Assembly (NCBI RefSeq): GCF_900188385.1
Contig: NZ_FZOI01000001.1
Coordinates: 62,001 to 126,000 of the forward strand
DNA length: 64,000 bases
From: Azospirillum sp. RU38E
GTDB taxonomy: Bacteria > Pseudomonadota > Alphaproteobacteria > Azospirillales > Azospirillaceae
Reading direction: 5' to 3'
Every line of letters begins with the position of its first letter. Positions within the stretch are counted from its first letter, which is position 1. Below the pieces are notes generated by a model that worked only from the letters and a program-made list of their open reading frames with translations, was not told the DNA's origin and ran no database searches. Shown piece after piece: positions 11,126 to 20,381 of the stretch. Both the position numbers and the translations under genes were made by a program.

Positions 11126-11977
11126 CTATCGCCGCAAACCCCGGCATAAATCCAGATATTCCGGATGGTCCGGCCCCAGCCAGCCATGACGGATCAGGAA
11201 GTCGATCACCACCAGATTGACGTTGAATTTCCACTCATCCGTCTGGGCGATGCCGGCGGCCACCTTCTCCAGCGGCCAGAGTTCGAACCGTTCCACCTCC
11301 CCATCGGTATTGCGGGGGATGAAATCAGCGGGCAGTTCCAGGTCATAGATGAACAACACGTCCGGCTTCAGGCCCTTTTTCTGTTCCATCACATAGGTGA
11401 TGGCCCCCACTGGCCGGGCCTGCAGGGCCAGGTCTGGCGGCAGGTCGGCTTCCTCCCGCGCTTCCTTCAGCAGATTTTCCTGCAAGCTCAGGCCCAGCGG
11501 CTGGCCGCCGGCGACCAGATTATCATATTGGCCGGGGGCCACGCCGCGATCCATGGCCCGCTTGCCGACCCACAGGTGAATGCCATCGGCCCGGCGGACA
11601 AAGCCGTTAATATGAACGCCATAGGCGGTGACGCCGAAAAACGGGATGGCGGCGCGATCCATGGCCAGCAAGGGGGCCGCCCCCCATGCCGTCTGCACCC
11701 CATACATTTCCCGGCGCAGGCGGGGGATGACGCCATCCGCCACCAGATGTTTCAGCACCGAACCGACAGCCTCGGTGCGCTGGTCCGGCTGGTCCAGCGC
11801 GGGGGACAGGCTTACTCCCTCGCCCTCTGACTTAAAAACATCGGGGAAGGCCAGTAACCGGTCACGGAATGCCGGACGCATCCACCCAACCAGATGGTTT
11901 TCCACCCGAAAGGGGCGAAAGCCTGCCATATCGTGGCTGTTGCAGCGTTGGATATGGCGCAGGAAGCCGCTGGGCAT
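11126..11977 (-). CDS. DUF4743 plus Nudix hydrolase
   Basis: A 283-residue protein with an N-terminal DUF4743 domain (residues ~1-120) and a Nudix domain. The Nudix box is degenerate (ENLLKEAREEADLP): the REUxEE core is present with Lys for Arg and Ala for Gly. This arrangement matches the yeast YJR142W/Tnr3 type, members of which hydrolyse damaged forms of thiamine diphosphate; that role here is inferred. The start is ATG 11977. The open frame further upstream overlaps the MFS gene and is not needed. It lies 14 bases downstream of the MFS gene, so the two are likely cotranscribed. Confidence 0.8.
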   Translation of the reverse strand: MPSGFLRHIQRCNSHDMAGFRPFRVENHLVGWMRPAFRDRLLAFPDVFKSEGEGVSLSPALDQPDQRTEAVGSVLKHLVADGVIPRLRREMYGVQTAWGAAPLLAMDRAAIPFFGVTAYGVHINGFVRRADGIHLWVGKRAMDRGVAPGQYDNLVAGGQPLGLSLQENLLKEAREEADLPPDLALQARPVGAITYVMEQKKGLKPDVLFIYDLELPADFIPRNTDGEVERFELWPLEKVAAGIAQTDEWKFNVNLVVIDFLIRHGWLGPDHPEYLDLCRGLRR

Positions 11978-11991
11978 GGTTCTGGCTTTTC

Positions 11992-13248
11992 TCAGGCTGT
12001 TTCGCCGGTGCGCGCGATGATGGGGGAGGGAGCGGCCCGCCGCAAGGCCCAGATGGCAATCAGCCCGGCCAGCAGCAGGCAACCTGCCCCGAAGAGGAAG
12101 GGAATGCCGGCTTTCAGGCTGTGGGCGCTTTCGCCCGCCGTGAATAGGCCGAACAGCTCCGCCCCGATCAGGGGGGCGAAGATGAAGGTCAGGCTCTGCA
12201 CGCTGGCAAAGGCACCTTGCACCGACCCTTGTTCATTGGCCCCGACCGAGCGTGTCACCACGCTCTGGATGGCGGGGGAACTGATGCCGGCCAGGGCATG
12301 GATAAGGATAGCCCCGACGAACAGGGCGCCGCTGCCCGCCATGCCATAGCCCAGATAGGCCAATGCCTCGATGGTCAGGCCCAGCAGGGCGGTGCGGGTT
12401 TCCCCCAGCCGGCGGACGATGCGGCTGATCAAAGCGCCCTGCACCACGGCCGTGGCCAGGCCCAAGGCGGCCAGGGACAAGCCGTTTTCCAGCTCCCCCC
12501 ATTTGAACAGCTTGGTGGTGTACAGCACCCAGATGGTTTGCAGAACGCCCATGGCCAGCACCGAACAGGTGCGCGATGCTGCCAGCCCCAGCACGGCCGG
12601 GTGTTTGGCCAGCGCTGTCAGGCTGCCCACCGGGTTGGCCCGGCGCCAGCTGAAGGGCCGGCGGTTGGCGGGGGCCAGTGATTCGGGCAGCACGAACAAG
12701 CCATAGAGGAAATTCACCGCCGCCAGCCCGGCGGCGACCATGAAGGGCAGGCGCAGATGGATTTCCCCCAGCAGCCCGCCCAGCGCCGGCCCGGCAATGA
12801 AGCCCAGCCCAAAGGCGGCCCCGACCAGCCCGAAATTTTTGGCCCGATTCTCCGCCGTGGAGATATCCGCGATATAGGCATTGGCGGCCGTGATATTGGC
12901 TGCCGTCAGCCCGGCCACCAGCCGTGCCACCAGCAGCCAGCCCAGACCGGGGGCGAAGGCCATGAACAACTGATCAATGGCGGCCCCCGCGACCGAGGCC
13001 AGGATGACCGGCCGCCGGCCGAACCGGTCGGACAAAGCCCCCAGCACCGGCGCGAAGGCGAACTGCATGATGGAGAAGCTGGCCACCATCATCCCCATCC
13101 ACCAGGCGGCATGGGCATCATCGGCACTGAAATGCCGGACCAGCGACGGCACCACGGGAATGACCAGACCAAAGGTCAGCACATCCAGGAAGATGGTGAC
13201 CAGAATGAAGGGGATGCCGGCCTGACGGGCGGGCTTGCTGTGCGACAT
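11992..13248 (-). CDS. MFS transporter, TetA-like (DHA1) drug exporter
   Basis: An inner-membrane proton antiporter of about 418 residues with 12 predicted transmembrane segments. The opening [19 protein letters not shown] and the loop 2-3 motif A ([15 protein letters not shown]) are typical of the TCR/Tet branch of the drug:H+ antiporter-1 family. Substrate cannot be read from sequence; family members export tetracycline and other hydrophobic drugs, but many chromosomal copies do not give resistance. ATG 13248 is chosen because residues upstream in the open frame have no family resemblance. It is the first gene of a two-gene unit with the Nudix hydrolase. Confidence 0.85.
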   Translation of the reverse strand: MSHSKPARQAGIPFILVTIFLDVLTFGLVIPVVPSLVRHFSADDAHAAWWMGMMVASFSIMQFAFAPVLGALSDRFGRRPVILASVAGAAIDQLFMAFAPGLGWLLVARLVAGLTAANITAANAYIADISTAENRAKNFGLVGAAFGLGFIAGPALGGLLGEIHLRLPFMVAAGLAAVNFLYGLFVLPESLAPANRRPFSWRRANPVGSLTALAKHPAVLGLAASRTCSVLAMGVLQTIWVLYTTKLFKWGELENGLSLAALGLATAVVQGALISRIVRRLGETRTALLGLTIEALAYLGYGMAGSGALFVGAILIHALAGISSPAIQSVVTRSVGANEQGSVQGAFASVQSLTFIFAPLIGAELFGLFTAGESAHSLKAGIPFLFGAGCLLLAGLIAIWALRRAAPSPIIARTGETA

Positions 13249-13368
13249 GGGGGCGATCCAGGCGGGCGAGGGTGCGCCTTGATAGCAGAGGTGGCCCGGC
13301 GCCGCAGCCATCGCTTTTTCGGATTTTGGGCCTGTGCGCCGGCCTCTCACCGCGCTATATCAGATCGC

Positions 13369-13560
13369 ATGAGCGCGATACTGATCTTCCTCATGGTCCT
13401 GGCCATGATTGCCACCCTGGCCGTTCTGATCGTCGGCCTGTTTGGCATGGCGCGGGGCGGCGATTTCAACGCCAAATATGGCAACCGCCTGATGTGGTGG
13501 CGCGTGCGCCTGCAGGTGCTGGCGCTGGTTCTGTTCGCGCTGGTCTTCATCGCATCTTGA
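13369..13560 (+). CDS. Twin-transmembrane HIG1-like protein, 63 aa
   Basis: A very small inner-membrane protein with two hydrophobic helices separated by a polar loop (RGGDFNAKYGNRLMWWRVRLQ in part). The GGDFNxKYxNRLMxxRVxLQ pattern is that of the bacterial HIG1 domain family, related to mitochondrial hypoxia-induced proteins that associate with cytochrome oxidase. A respiratory role is plausible but not shown. ATG 13369 is used; the much longer frame upstream is the antisense shadow of the MFS gene. It sits 68 bases before the adenosyltransferase gene, an arrangement I know from other alphaproteobacteria. Confidence 0.8.
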   Translation: MSAILIFLMVLAMIATLAVLIVGLFGMARGGDFNAKYGNRLMWWRVRLQVLALVLFALVFIAS

Positions 13561-13628
13561 TTGGGGCCGCCCCGCCCTCTATCTCCTGCGGCAGCAGTTC
13601 ATTACCAGTTCATTGAGGCGGGGTTTCC

Positions 13629-14222
13629 ATGGTCAGGCTGACGCGCATCTATACCCGTGGCGGGGACAAGGGCCAGACCTCCCTGGGCGATGGCAGCCGC
13701 GTGCCCAAGCATGATCTGCGTGTCGCCGCCTATGGCACGGTGGATGAGGCCAATGCCGCCCTGGGGCTGGCCCGGCTGCATACCGGTGGCCGGCCCGATG
13801 ATCCGGTGCTGGTCGATGCCGATGCCATGCTGGGCCGTATCCAGAACGATCTGTTCGATCTTGGGGCCGATCTCTGCACCCCGGAACAGGAAAATCCGCC
13901 CTATCCGCCGCTGCGGATCATCGACCGGCAGGTCGACCGGCTGGAGGCGGAGATTGACCACATGAATGAACAGCTCTCCCCGCTGAACAGCTTCATCCTG
14001 CCCGGCGGCAGCCCGGCTGCCGCCTTCCTGCATCTGAGCCGCACCATCGTGCGCCGGGCTGAGCGGGAGATGACCGAGCTGGCCTTGCATGAGGCGGTGG
14101 GCGCCCCGGCGCTGAAATATATCAACCGTCTGTCCGACCATCTGTTTGTGCTGGGTCGCTACCTGAACGACAAGGGGGCGGCCGATGTGCTGTGGGTGCC
14201 GGGCTTGACGCGCGGGGAATGA
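13629..14222 (+). CDS. Cob(I)alamin adenosyltransferase, PduO type
   Basis: Transfers the adenosyl group of ATP to cob(I)alamin, making coenzyme B12. The N-terminal ATP-binding element (RIYTRGGDKGQTSLGDG) and the later YINRLSDHLFVLGRYLN segment define the PduO/MMAB family. The 197-residue length is normal and the protein is expected to form trimers of helical bundles. Its neighbourhood (electron-transfer flavoprotein, hydroxyacyl-CoA dehydrogenase) fits supply of cofactor to acyl-CoA mutases such as methylmalonyl-CoA mutase. ATG 13629 has GAGGCGGGG upstream. Confidence 0.92.
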   Translation: MVRLTRIYTRGGDKGQTSLGDGSRVPKHDLRVAAYGTVDEANAALGLARLHTGGRPDDPVLVDADAMLGRIQNDLFDLGADLCTPEQENPPYPPLRIIDRQVDRLEAEIDHMNEQLSPLNSFILPGGSPAAAFLHLSRTIVRRAEREMTELALHEAVGAPALKYINRLSDHLFVLGRYLNDKGAADVLWVPGLTRGE

Positions 14223-14294
14223 TCCCGCACCGGCAATCCCGTGTGCCATGCATTGCACCCTTGCATCTGAAACGAATTTGGCTAATATCTTCCT

Positions 14295-14310
14295 ATTACG
14301 TAAACGTAAT
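14295..14310. promoter_or_regulatory. Palindromic operator candidate upstream of etfB
   Basis: A perfect palindrome, ATTACG-TAAA-CGTAAT apart from its 4-base centre, in the 389-base gap before etfB. TTACGT/ACGTAA half-sites resemble those reported for LiuR (MerR family) regulators of branched-chain and fatty acid breakdown. That link comes from memory and is unproven. It lies about 140 bases upstream of the best promoter match. Confidence 0.4.
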
Positions 14311-14447
14311 GCTCCATCAGAAATGTTGCGATGCAGCATAATGGTGGGGCATAGGGTGCGTAAGGTGGCAGGGTTGCCGGTATCGGCGGGGTGCTTGCGG
14401 CTGGATTGGATATAAAATTTCAATCTGGCGGTTTTTGGCGCATTCTA

Positions 14448-14476
14448 TTGACAGGTGCGCCGCAGCAATCCTATCT
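14448..14476 (+). promoter_or_regulatory. Sigma-70-type promoter candidate for etfBA
   Basis: A consensus -35 TTGACA (14448-14453), a 17-base spacer and a weaker -10 CTATCT (14471-14476). It lies about 135 bases upstream of etfB. Nothing else gene-like is visible in the 14223-14611 gap. Confidence 0.5.
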
Positions 14477-14611
14477 TCCCGCCCGTTTATGCGGGCTGGA
14501 CGGCAGGCGACGAATGCCCAATCTTATGCCCCCGAACATAAGGCTGAATGCCTGATACGCGGCCGGGATGCCTGTCCTTCCCGGTCAGACATGAAGCAAG
14601 GGGATCGCCGA

Positions 14612-15361
14612 ATGAAACTCCTGGTCGCCGTAAAGCGCGTTGTTGACTACAACGTGAAGGTCCGCGTGAAGCCCGACGAGAGCGGTGTCGAGCTTGCGAA
14701 TGTGAAGATGTCGATGAACCCGTTCGACGAGATCGCGGTTGAAGAGGCGGTTCGCCTGAAGGAAGCCGGCAAGGCGACAGAGATTGTGGTTGTCTCCATC
14801 GGCCCGGCGGGCGCGCAGGAGACGATCCGCACCGGTCTGGCCATGGGCGGTGACCGGGGCATTCTGGTGCAGACCGACGCGGAGGTGCAGCCGCTGGCCG
14901 TCGCCAAGCTGCTGAAGGCCGTGGTGGCCAAGGAAGCGCCCGATCTGGTGATCCTGGGCAAGCAGGCCATTGATGATGATGCCAACCAGACCGGTCAGGC
15001 GCTGGCCGCTCTGCTGGGCTGGGGCCAGGGGACGTTTGCCTCCAAGGTGGCGCCGGCCGATGGCAAGGTTGCGGTGACGCGCGAAATCGATGGCGGTCTG
15101 GAGACGGTGGAACTGAAGCTGCCGGCGGTGGTGACCACCGACCTGCGCCTGAACGAGCCGCGCTATGCCTCCCTGCCCAACATCATGAAGGCGAAGAAGA
15201 AGCCGATCGAGGTGCTGGCGCCGGACGCGCTGGGCGTGGATATCACCCCGCGCCTGACCACGCTGAAAGTGACCGAACCGCCCAAGCGCAAGGGCGGCAT
15301 CAAGGTCGCCAGCGTGGACGAGCTGGTTGCCAAGCTGCGCGATGAAGCGCGCGTGATCTGA
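14612..15361 (+). CDS. etfB: Electron transfer flavoprotein beta subunit
   Basis: Small subunit of the ETF heterodimer, which takes electrons from acyl-CoA and other dehydrogenases and passes them to ETF-ubiquinone oxidoreductase. It shows [19 protein letters not shown] at the start, then [16 protein letters not shown], and the ETF beta signature region [31 protein letters not shown] (the LNEPRY loop contacts dehydrogenases). AMP-binding residues are expected in the [13 protein letters not shown] segment. At 249 residues it is full length. ATG 14612 has AAGGGG nine bases upstream; an in-frame ATG at 14591 is less likely. It is followed by etfA after 257 bases that contain a REP-like palindrome. 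Confidence 0.95.
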   Translation: MKLLVAVKRVVDYNVKVRVKPDESGVELANVKMSMNPFDEIAVEEAVRLKEAGKATEIVVVSIGPAGAQETIRTGLAMGGDRGILVQTDAEVQPLAVAKLLKAVVAKEAPDLVILGKQAIDDDANQTGQALAALLGWGQGTFASKVAPADGKVAVTREIDGGLETVELKLPAVVTTDLRLNEPRYASLPNIMKAKKKPIEVLAPDALGVDITPRLTTLKVTEPPKRKGGIKVASVDELVAKLRDEARVI

Positions 15362-15440
15362 GCCTGCTGTAACGCCTGACGGTTTTGTGGGCGGTTGTTT
15401 CTGGCTGTCGAGGGTTCCACCCCGCTTTTCAAAATCTCTC

Positions 15441-15525
15441 CCGTCACCCCGGCGCAGGCCGGGGTCCAGCTTCGTAGAGCACAGCGCCTGTGGCCCCTGG
15501 ACCCCGGCCTTCGCCGGGGTGACGG
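15441..15525. repeat. REP-like ~85-bp palindrome, copy B (between etfB and etfA)
   Basis: Arms CCGTCACCCCGGCGCAGGCC and the matching CTTCGCCGGGGTGACGG side flank a core containing TTCGTAGAGCACAGCGCC. Orientation matches copies C and D. It lies within the presumed etfBA transcript, where it would fold into a long hairpin. Confidence 0.9.
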
Positions 15526-15618
15526 TTGAGAGAGACGAGAGCGAGGCAACAAATCTTCCCCGTCGATGCCAGAACTACCGCCGCAAAGCCGCTCCCCCCG
15601 ATTGAGGAGACACCCATC

Positions 15619-16560
15619 ATGAGCATTCTGGTAATCGCCGAACCCACGAGCGGCGCTGTGAAGAAGCCGACGCTGACCACCCTGGGGGCGGCGGCGAAGA
15701 TTGGCGGGGAAACCCATGTGCTGGTGGCCGGCCAGGGCGTGGCTGACGCCGGTGCAGCCGCCGCCAAGGCCGCCGGTGTGGCCAAGGCGCTGGTGGCCGA
15801 TGCCGCCGAATATGCCCAGCCGCTGGCCGAGAACTTTGCCCCGCTGGTGGTGGCGGCCGTGAAGGCCGGTGGCTATGGCCATGTGCTGTTCCCGGCCACC
15901 ACCTTCGGCAAGAATCTGGCCCCGCGCGTGGCGGCCTTGCTGGATGTGCAGCAGATCAGCGAGATCAGCGGCGTGGTGTCGCCCGACACGTTCGAACGCC
16001 CGATCTATGCCGGCAATGCCATTGCCACGGTGAAGTCAGCCGACGCCATCAAGGTGATCACCGTGCGCGGCACAGCGTTTGAGGCGGCGGCAGAGACGGG
16101 CGGTGCCGGTGCGGTGGAGGCCCTGGCCGCCACGGGCGATGCTGGCCTGTCCAGCTTTGTCGGCGCCGAACTGACCAAGTCCGAACGGCCGGAACTGACG
16201 GCGGCGCGGGTGATCGTCTCCGGCGGTCGTGGGATGCAGTCGGGCGAGAATTTCCCGCTGCTGGACGCGCTGGCCGACAAGCTGGGCGCGGCCGTGGGCG
16301 CATCCCGCGCGGCGGTGGATGCCGGTTTCGTGCCCAACGATTATCAGGTCGGCCAGACCGGCAAGATCGTGGCGCCGGAACTGTACATCGCCGTCGGTAT
16401 CTCCGGTGCCATCCAGCATCTGGCCGGCATGAAGGACAGCAAGGTCATCGTCGCCATCAACAAGGATGAAGAGGCGCCGATGTTCCAGGTGGCCGATTAC
16501 GGCATCGTCGGCGATCTGTTCAAGATCGTCCCGGAACTGACCGCCGCTCTGGCAAAGTAA
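15619..16560 (+). CDS. etfA: Electron transfer flavoprotein alpha subunit
   Basis: FAD-binding partner of EtfB. The N-terminal half ([19 protein letters not shown]) has the ETF-like nucleotide fold, and the C-terminal FAD domain carries [31 protein letters not shown] and the FAD signature [20 protein letters not shown]. The final part ([22 protein letters not shown]) is also typical. At 313 residues it is full length. ATG 15619 follows GAGGAGA. It forms an operon with etfB despite the 257-base gap, which holds REP copy B. Confidence 0.95.
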   Translation: MSILVIAEPTSGAVKKPTLTTLGAAAKIGGETHVLVAGQGVADAGAAAAKAAGVAKALVADAAEYAQPLAENFAPLVVAAVKAGGYGHVLFPATTFGKNLAPRVAALLDVQQISEISGVVSPDTFERPIYAGNAIATVKSADAIKVITVRGTAFEAAAETGGAGAVEALAATGDAGLSSFVGAELTKSERPELTAARVIVSGGRGMQSGENFPLLDALADKLGAAVGASRAAVDAGFVPNDYQVGQTGKIVAPELYIAVGISGAIQHLAGMKDSKVIVAINKDEEAPMFQVADYGIVGDLFKIVPELTAALAK

Positions 16561-16569
16561 AGCGCTGTG

Positions 16570-16608
16570 GCCGCTGCATCCGGCCCCTAAGGGGCAAGGT
16601 GCAGCGGC
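16570..16608 (+). terminator. Branched hairpin after etfA
   Basis: A 9-bp outer stem (GCCGCTGCA with TGCAGCGGC) encloses a second hairpin (GCCCCT with AGGGGC). It lies nine bases after the etfA stop. No T-run follows, so it may be a weak or factor-dependent terminator, or an mRNA 3' end stabiliser. Confidence 0.45.
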
Positions 16609-16704
16609 GCACTTCCATATTGGACATTTGTCGCGGGGCCAATTCGCCCCCATCCGTGGCAGAATAGCCGCATAGGTTTCCAACCCGGCGCGGGGGATTA
16701 GGTG

Positions 16705-17577
16705 ATGATCGAGAAAGTTGGCGTTATCGGTGCGGGTCAGATGGGCAGCGGCATTGCGCAGGTCTGCGCCGTGGCAGGCCTGACGGTAAAGATATCCGAT
16801 ATCTCCGCCGACCAACTGGCCAAGGCTGTGGCGGGTATCGGCAAGAACCTGGACCGGCAGGTCGCCAAGGGCAAGCTGTCGGCCGAGGATAAGGACGCCG
16901 CCCTGGCCCGGATCGAAACCGGCACCAGCCACGCCATCTTCGCCGATTGCGATCTGGTGATCGAGGCGGCGACGGAGAGCGAGGATGTGAAGCGCCAGAT
17001 CCTGAAGATGCTGGTGCCGAACCTGAAGCCGTCGGCCATCATCGCCACCAATACCTCTTCCATCTCCATCACCCGGCTGGCGGCTTCCACCGACCGGCCC
17101 GGCAAGTTCATGGGGATGCATTTCATGAACCCGGTGCCGGTGATGCAGTTGGTGGAGCTGATCCGCGGCATCGCCACCGATGATGATACGTTCCAGGCCA
17201 TCAAGGCGCTGACGCTGAAGCTGGGCAAGACGGCGGCCATCGCCGAGGATTTCCCCGCCTTCATCGTCAACCGCATCCTGCTGCCGATGATCAACGAAGC
17301 CGTCTATACGCTCTATGAGGGCGTCGGGTCGGTGGAGGCCATCGACACTGCCCTGAAGCTGGGTGCCAACCACCCGATGGGCCCGCTGGAACTGGCGGAT
17401 TTCATCGGTCTGGACACCTGCCTGTCGATCATGCAGGTGCTGTATGAGGGCTTGGCGGACAGCAAGTATCGCCCCTGCCCGCTGCTGGTGAAATATGTTG
17501 AGGCTGGCTGGCTGGGCCGCAAGGTCGGGCGCGGCTTCTATGATTATTCCGGCCCCACCCCGCGCCCGACGCGCTGA
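16705..17577 (+). CDS. 3-hydroxybutyryl-CoA (3-hydroxyacyl-CoA) dehydrogenase
   Basis: NAD(P)-dependent short-chain 3-hydroxyacyl-CoA dehydrogenase, interconverting acetoacetyl-CoA and 3-hydroxybutyryl-CoA. The Rossmann motif VGVIGAGQMGSGIAQ is at the N-terminus. The catalytic region is KFMGMHFMNPVPVMQLVELIRG, in which the His of the HFMNP motif and a downstream Glu form the dyad. The C-terminal domain has FPAFIVNRILLPMINEAV. At 290 residues it is the normal single-function size. ATG 16705 is preferred to GTG 16702, with GGGGGA upstream. It is 144 bases after etfA in the same direction and likely feeds the same acyl-CoA oxidation or butyrate/PHB metabolism. Confidence 0.92.
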   Translation: MIEKVGVIGAGQMGSGIAQVCAVAGLTVKISDISADQLAKAVAGIGKNLDRQVAKGKLSAEDKDAALARIETGTSHAIFADCDLVIEAATESEDVKRQILKMLVPNLKPSAIIATNTSSISITRLAASTDRPGKFMGMHFMNPVPVMQLVELIRGIATDDDTFQAIKALTLKLGKTAAIAEDFPAFIVNRILLPMINEAVYTLYEGVGSVEAIDTALKLGANHPMGPLELADFIGLDTCLSIMQVLYEGLADSKYRPCPLLVKYVEAGWLGRKVGRGFYDYSGPTPRPTR

Positions 17578-17593
17578 CGGCTCGGGTCTCTCG

Positions 17594-17624
17594 GCGCCGC
17601 CCTGCCAGAACGGGGCGGCGCGTT
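17594..17624 (+). terminator. Terminator-like hairpin after hydroxyacyl-CoA dehydrogenase
   Basis: A 9-bp GC stem (GCGCCGCCC with GGGCGGCGC, loop of 10) is followed by GTTTG. The T-run is short, so strength is uncertain. Confidence 0.6.
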
Positions 17625-17670
17625 TGCGCGGCGCAAGGCAATGCATTTCTGCCTTTTCGCATGAGGCTAT

Positions 17671-17689
17671 TGATAATAATTATTAGTTA
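17671..17689. promoter_or_regulatory. Fur-box-like operator upstream of TonB receptor
   Basis: TGATAATAATTATTAGTTA contains the perfect 12-base palindrome TAATAATTATTA and resembles the Fur consensus of GATAAT-type hexamers. It lies about 50 bases upstream of the siderophore receptor, where Fur-Fe(II) would block transcription. The regulator type is inferred. Confidence 0.7.
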
Positions 17690-17736
17690 AATTATCAGCA
17701 GCAGCCATGGCATGTTGAACGCTGCGGGGGCTGGAC

Positions 17737-19872
17737 ATGAAGTGGAAGATCGCGTTGCTGCTGGGCGGTGCGCTTGCCGCCTATGGCAATGTTGCGGGGG
17801 CGGAGCAGGCCCGCGACGGCGACAAGGTTGAAGAGATTGTTGTCATCGGCACCTATACAATGCCAGACAAGATCGATACGGCCACCGGCCTGGGGCTGAC
17901 CATGCGGGAAACGCCGCAATCGGTCAGCATCATCACCGCACAGCGCATTCTGGACCAGAATCTGGTCAGCATCGCCGATGTGATCGACCGGGCCGCCGGC
18001 GTCTCGGCGCTGGAAACCGATGATGTCCGCAATGAATTCTATGCCCGTGGGTTTGAGATCCGGAATTATCAGGTCGATGGGGTGCCGCTGGCCTGGACGC
18101 TGGGCGGCGGGGCCGGGGAGACCATGGCCGATGTCTCCCTTTATGAACGGGTGGAGATTGTGCGCGGCGCCACCGGCCTGCTGACCGGGGCGGGGGAGCC
18201 CTCGGCCTCCGTCAATCTGGTGCGCAAACATGCCGACAGCAAGGATTGGACGGGCTATGCCGCCGCCGGCTATGGCAGTTGGAGCAACTGGAACCTCTCG
18301 GGCGATATTGGCGGTGCTGTCACCGATAATGGCCGCGTGCGGGTGCGCGGCGTTGTCCGCTATGAGGAGGGGGAGAGCAATGTCGATCTCTATGAGAATC
18401 GCAAGCTGGCCCTTTATGGCACGGCCGATGTGGATGTGACGGAAGCAACATTGCTGCGCGTGGGGTTCAGCCGCCAGAAAGGGGAGCCAAGCGCTCCCTC
18501 CTGGGGCGCTTTGCCTACCTTCTATGCCGATGGCACGCTGACCGACTGGCCACGCTCCAAAAGCGCCTCGGCAAGCTGGAGCTATTGGGACACGACGAAC
18601 GAGAATCTGTTCGTCTCCCTGAAGCATGAATTCAGTGACCGCTGGAGCCTGGTCGCCAATTACAACCGGATGCGCAATGCGGAGAAGAGCAAGCTGCTCT
18701 ATCTCTCCGGGCTGGTCGACAAGGCGACGGGCGATATCCAGTTCAGCTATCCCTACAAGGATGACGGGCAGAGCATCCAGAACAGCTATGACGCCCAGCT
18801 CAAGGGGCAGGTGCCGCTGTTTGGCCGCGACCATGAACTGGTGCTGGGCGCGCTGCATAGCCAGCAGAAGCGCCATACCTATAGTTTCGCGGCCCTGAGC
18901 TATCCGCCGGGCAAGGATTTTGAACATTGGAACGGGGCGGCCTATCCCGACCCCGGTTTCAGCAATACCGCCAACCTGGATGTAAAGGAACAGACGGAGC
19001 AGACCGGCTATTACGGGGCGCTGCGCCTGAATATCAGCGATGATCTGAAGCTGATCGGTGGCGGCCGGCTGTCCACCTGGAAGAAGAAGGGCGTCAGCTA
19101 TCTGGTGCAGAGCGATTATGGCGATAAGAATGTTTTCATCCCCTATGCCGGCGCCCTCTATGATCTGACGCCGCAGCACCGGGTCTATGCCAGCTTCACG
19201 GAAATTTTCCGGCCGCAGCCGGAACGGGACCGCACCCTGGCCCAGTTGGACCCGTTGCAGGGCCAATCCTATGAGATCGGCCTGAAAAGCGCCTTCCTGG
19301 ATGAGGCGCTGCAGACCTCCGTGGCGCTGTTCCGCATCGAACAGGATAATCTGGCCGAGCCCGATATCATGCTGGTGCCGCCGGGCGGCGGCCTGCCGCA
19401 GCAGACCTACAAGGCCGCCAAAGGCACCGTCAGCCGCGGGTTTGAGCTGGAGGCTTCCGGCCAGCCGCTGGAGGGCTGGAATATCAGCGTCGGCTACAGC
19501 CAGTTCATCGCCGAAAATGCCCAAGGGGCGGCGGTCATCACCAACCAGCCGCGTAAGCTGTTCAAGCTGTTCACCACCTACCGGCTGCCGGGCGCGCTGG
19601 AGGCGCTGACCATCGGCGGCGGCGTCAATTATCGCAGCAAGGTCTATTTCGATGGCACCAACCCGGTGACCGGTCTGGCGTACCGGTTCCAGCAGGATGG
19701 CTATGTGCTGGTCGATCTGATGGCCCGCTATGCCGTGACCGAGGATGTGCAGCTTCAGCTCAATGTGGAGAATCTGTTCGACAAGACCTATTACAGCCAG
19801 ACCGGTTTCTATTCGCAGTACCGTTACGGCAAGCCGCGTAACTACACGGTCAGCGCCACCTATCGGTTCTGA
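17737..19872 (+). CDS. TonB-dependent siderophore receptor
   Basis: Outer-membrane receptor of 711 residues that imports ferric siderophores using TonB-ExbBD energy. It has a signal peptide (MKWKIALLLGGALAAYGNVAGA), a TonB-box-like VEEIVVIGTY segment, a plug domain (TMRETPQSVSIITAQRILDQ, then VDGVPLAW and ERVEIVRGATGLLTGAGEPS) and a 22-strand barrel ending in aromatic Phe (NYTVSATYRF). The plug pattern resembles FpvA/FhuE-type receptors. There is no N-terminal signalling domain, so it is not a transducer. A Fur-like operator precedes it. GGGGG six bases upstream of ATG 17737 supports the start. No siderophore synthesis genes are in the window, so it may take up foreign siderophores. Confidence 0.92.
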   Translation: MKWKIALLLGGALAAYGNVAGAEQARDGDKVEEIVVIGTYTMPDKIDTATGLGLTMRETPQSVSIITAQRILDQNLVSIADVIDRAAGVSALETDDVRNEFYARGFEIRNYQVDGVPLAWTLGGGAGETMADVSLYERVEIVRGATGLLTGAGEPSASVNLVRKHADSKDWTGYAAAGYGSWSNWNLSGDIGGAVTDNGRVRVRGVVRYEEGESNVDLYENRKLALYGTADVDVTEATLLRVGFSRQKGEPSAPSWGALPTFYADGTLTDWPRSKSASASWSYWDTTNENLFVSLKHEFSDRWSLVANYNRMRNAEKSKLLYLSGLVDKATGDIQFSYPYKDDGQSIQNSYDAQLKGQVPLFGRDHELVLGALHSQQKRHTYSFAALSYPPGKDFEHWNGAAYPDPGFSNTANLDVKEQTEQTGYYGALRLNISDDLKLIGGGRLSTWKKKGVSYLVQSDYGDKNVFIPYAGALYDLTPQHRVYASFTEIFRPQPERDRTLAQLDPLQGQSYEIGLKSAFLDEALQTSVALFRIEQDNLAEPDIMLVPPGGGLPQQTYKAAKGTVSRGFELEASGQPLEGWNISVGYSQFIAENAQGAAVITNQPRKLFKLFTTYRLPGALEALTIGGGVNYRSKVYFDGTNPVTGLAYRFQQDGYVLVDLMARYAVTEDVQLQLNVENLFDKTYYSQTGFYSQYRYGKPRNYTVSATYRF

Positions 19873-20021
19873 TCCGCCGAGCAGCCGCAGGGGATGGCAA
19901 ATCCCCTGTGGACCTCTCCTATGTGGCCCTGATCATCATATAAAAGCCATTTTTATTTCATTACATCCATGAGTCCGTCTGAAAAATTTTCCTTCTTTAT
20001 CAACATTTTAATGTTTTAATC

Positions 20022-20104
20022 CCGTCACCCCGGCGGAGGCCGGGGTCCAGTTCGTAGAGCAAAGCGCCTGTGATTCTGGACCCCGGCCTTCGCCGGGGTG
20101 ACGG
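20022..20104. repeat. REP-like ~85-bp palindrome, copy C
   Basis: Arms CCGTCACCCCGGCGGAGGCC and CTTCGCCGGGGTGACGG around the core TTCGTAGAGCAAAGCGCC. It lies about 150 bases after the TonB receptor stop; 19873-20021 otherwise shows no gene. Together with copy D it brackets a micro-ORF. Confidence 0.9.
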
Positions 20105-20273
20105 TAGCGTTTAAAGATAAGACGTGTCAGAGGTTGAGATAATGTGAAACTTTCCGGACGGGCTCTATGAAACGAAGGAACGCCATTGGCGGGTGAGGGG
20201 AAGACAGGGTGCTTCTTTCAATAAAAAATAAAGCGACAATGCATTTCTCTCTGTTCGTAAGGAGGGTGTGAGT

Positions 20274-20381
20274 ATGAAATCCATATTGACGCATGTTTTG
20301 TCATTTTTTCTTGGTTTCATTATATGTTTTTTGATTTTTTATTATAAAATATCTCAGTTTAAAATCATGGCTGTAGACTAA
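20274..20381 (+). CDS. Putative 35-aa membrane micro-protein
   Basis: A tiny AT-rich reading frame encoding 35 residues with one long hydrophobic segment (HVLSFFLGFIICFLIFYY) followed by a short polar tail. A textbook AAGGAGG ribosome site lies eight bases before ATG 20274 (20259-20265). The perfect Shine-Dalgarno, correct spacing and transmembrane-like composition argue for a real gene; its small size and lack of a recognised family argue for caution. Its base composition is very unlike that of its neighbours. It sits between REP copies C and D, in the 20105-20440 gap that holds no other gene. Function unknown. Confidence 0.5.
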   Translation: MKSILTHVLSFFLGFIICFLIFYYKISQFKIMAVD

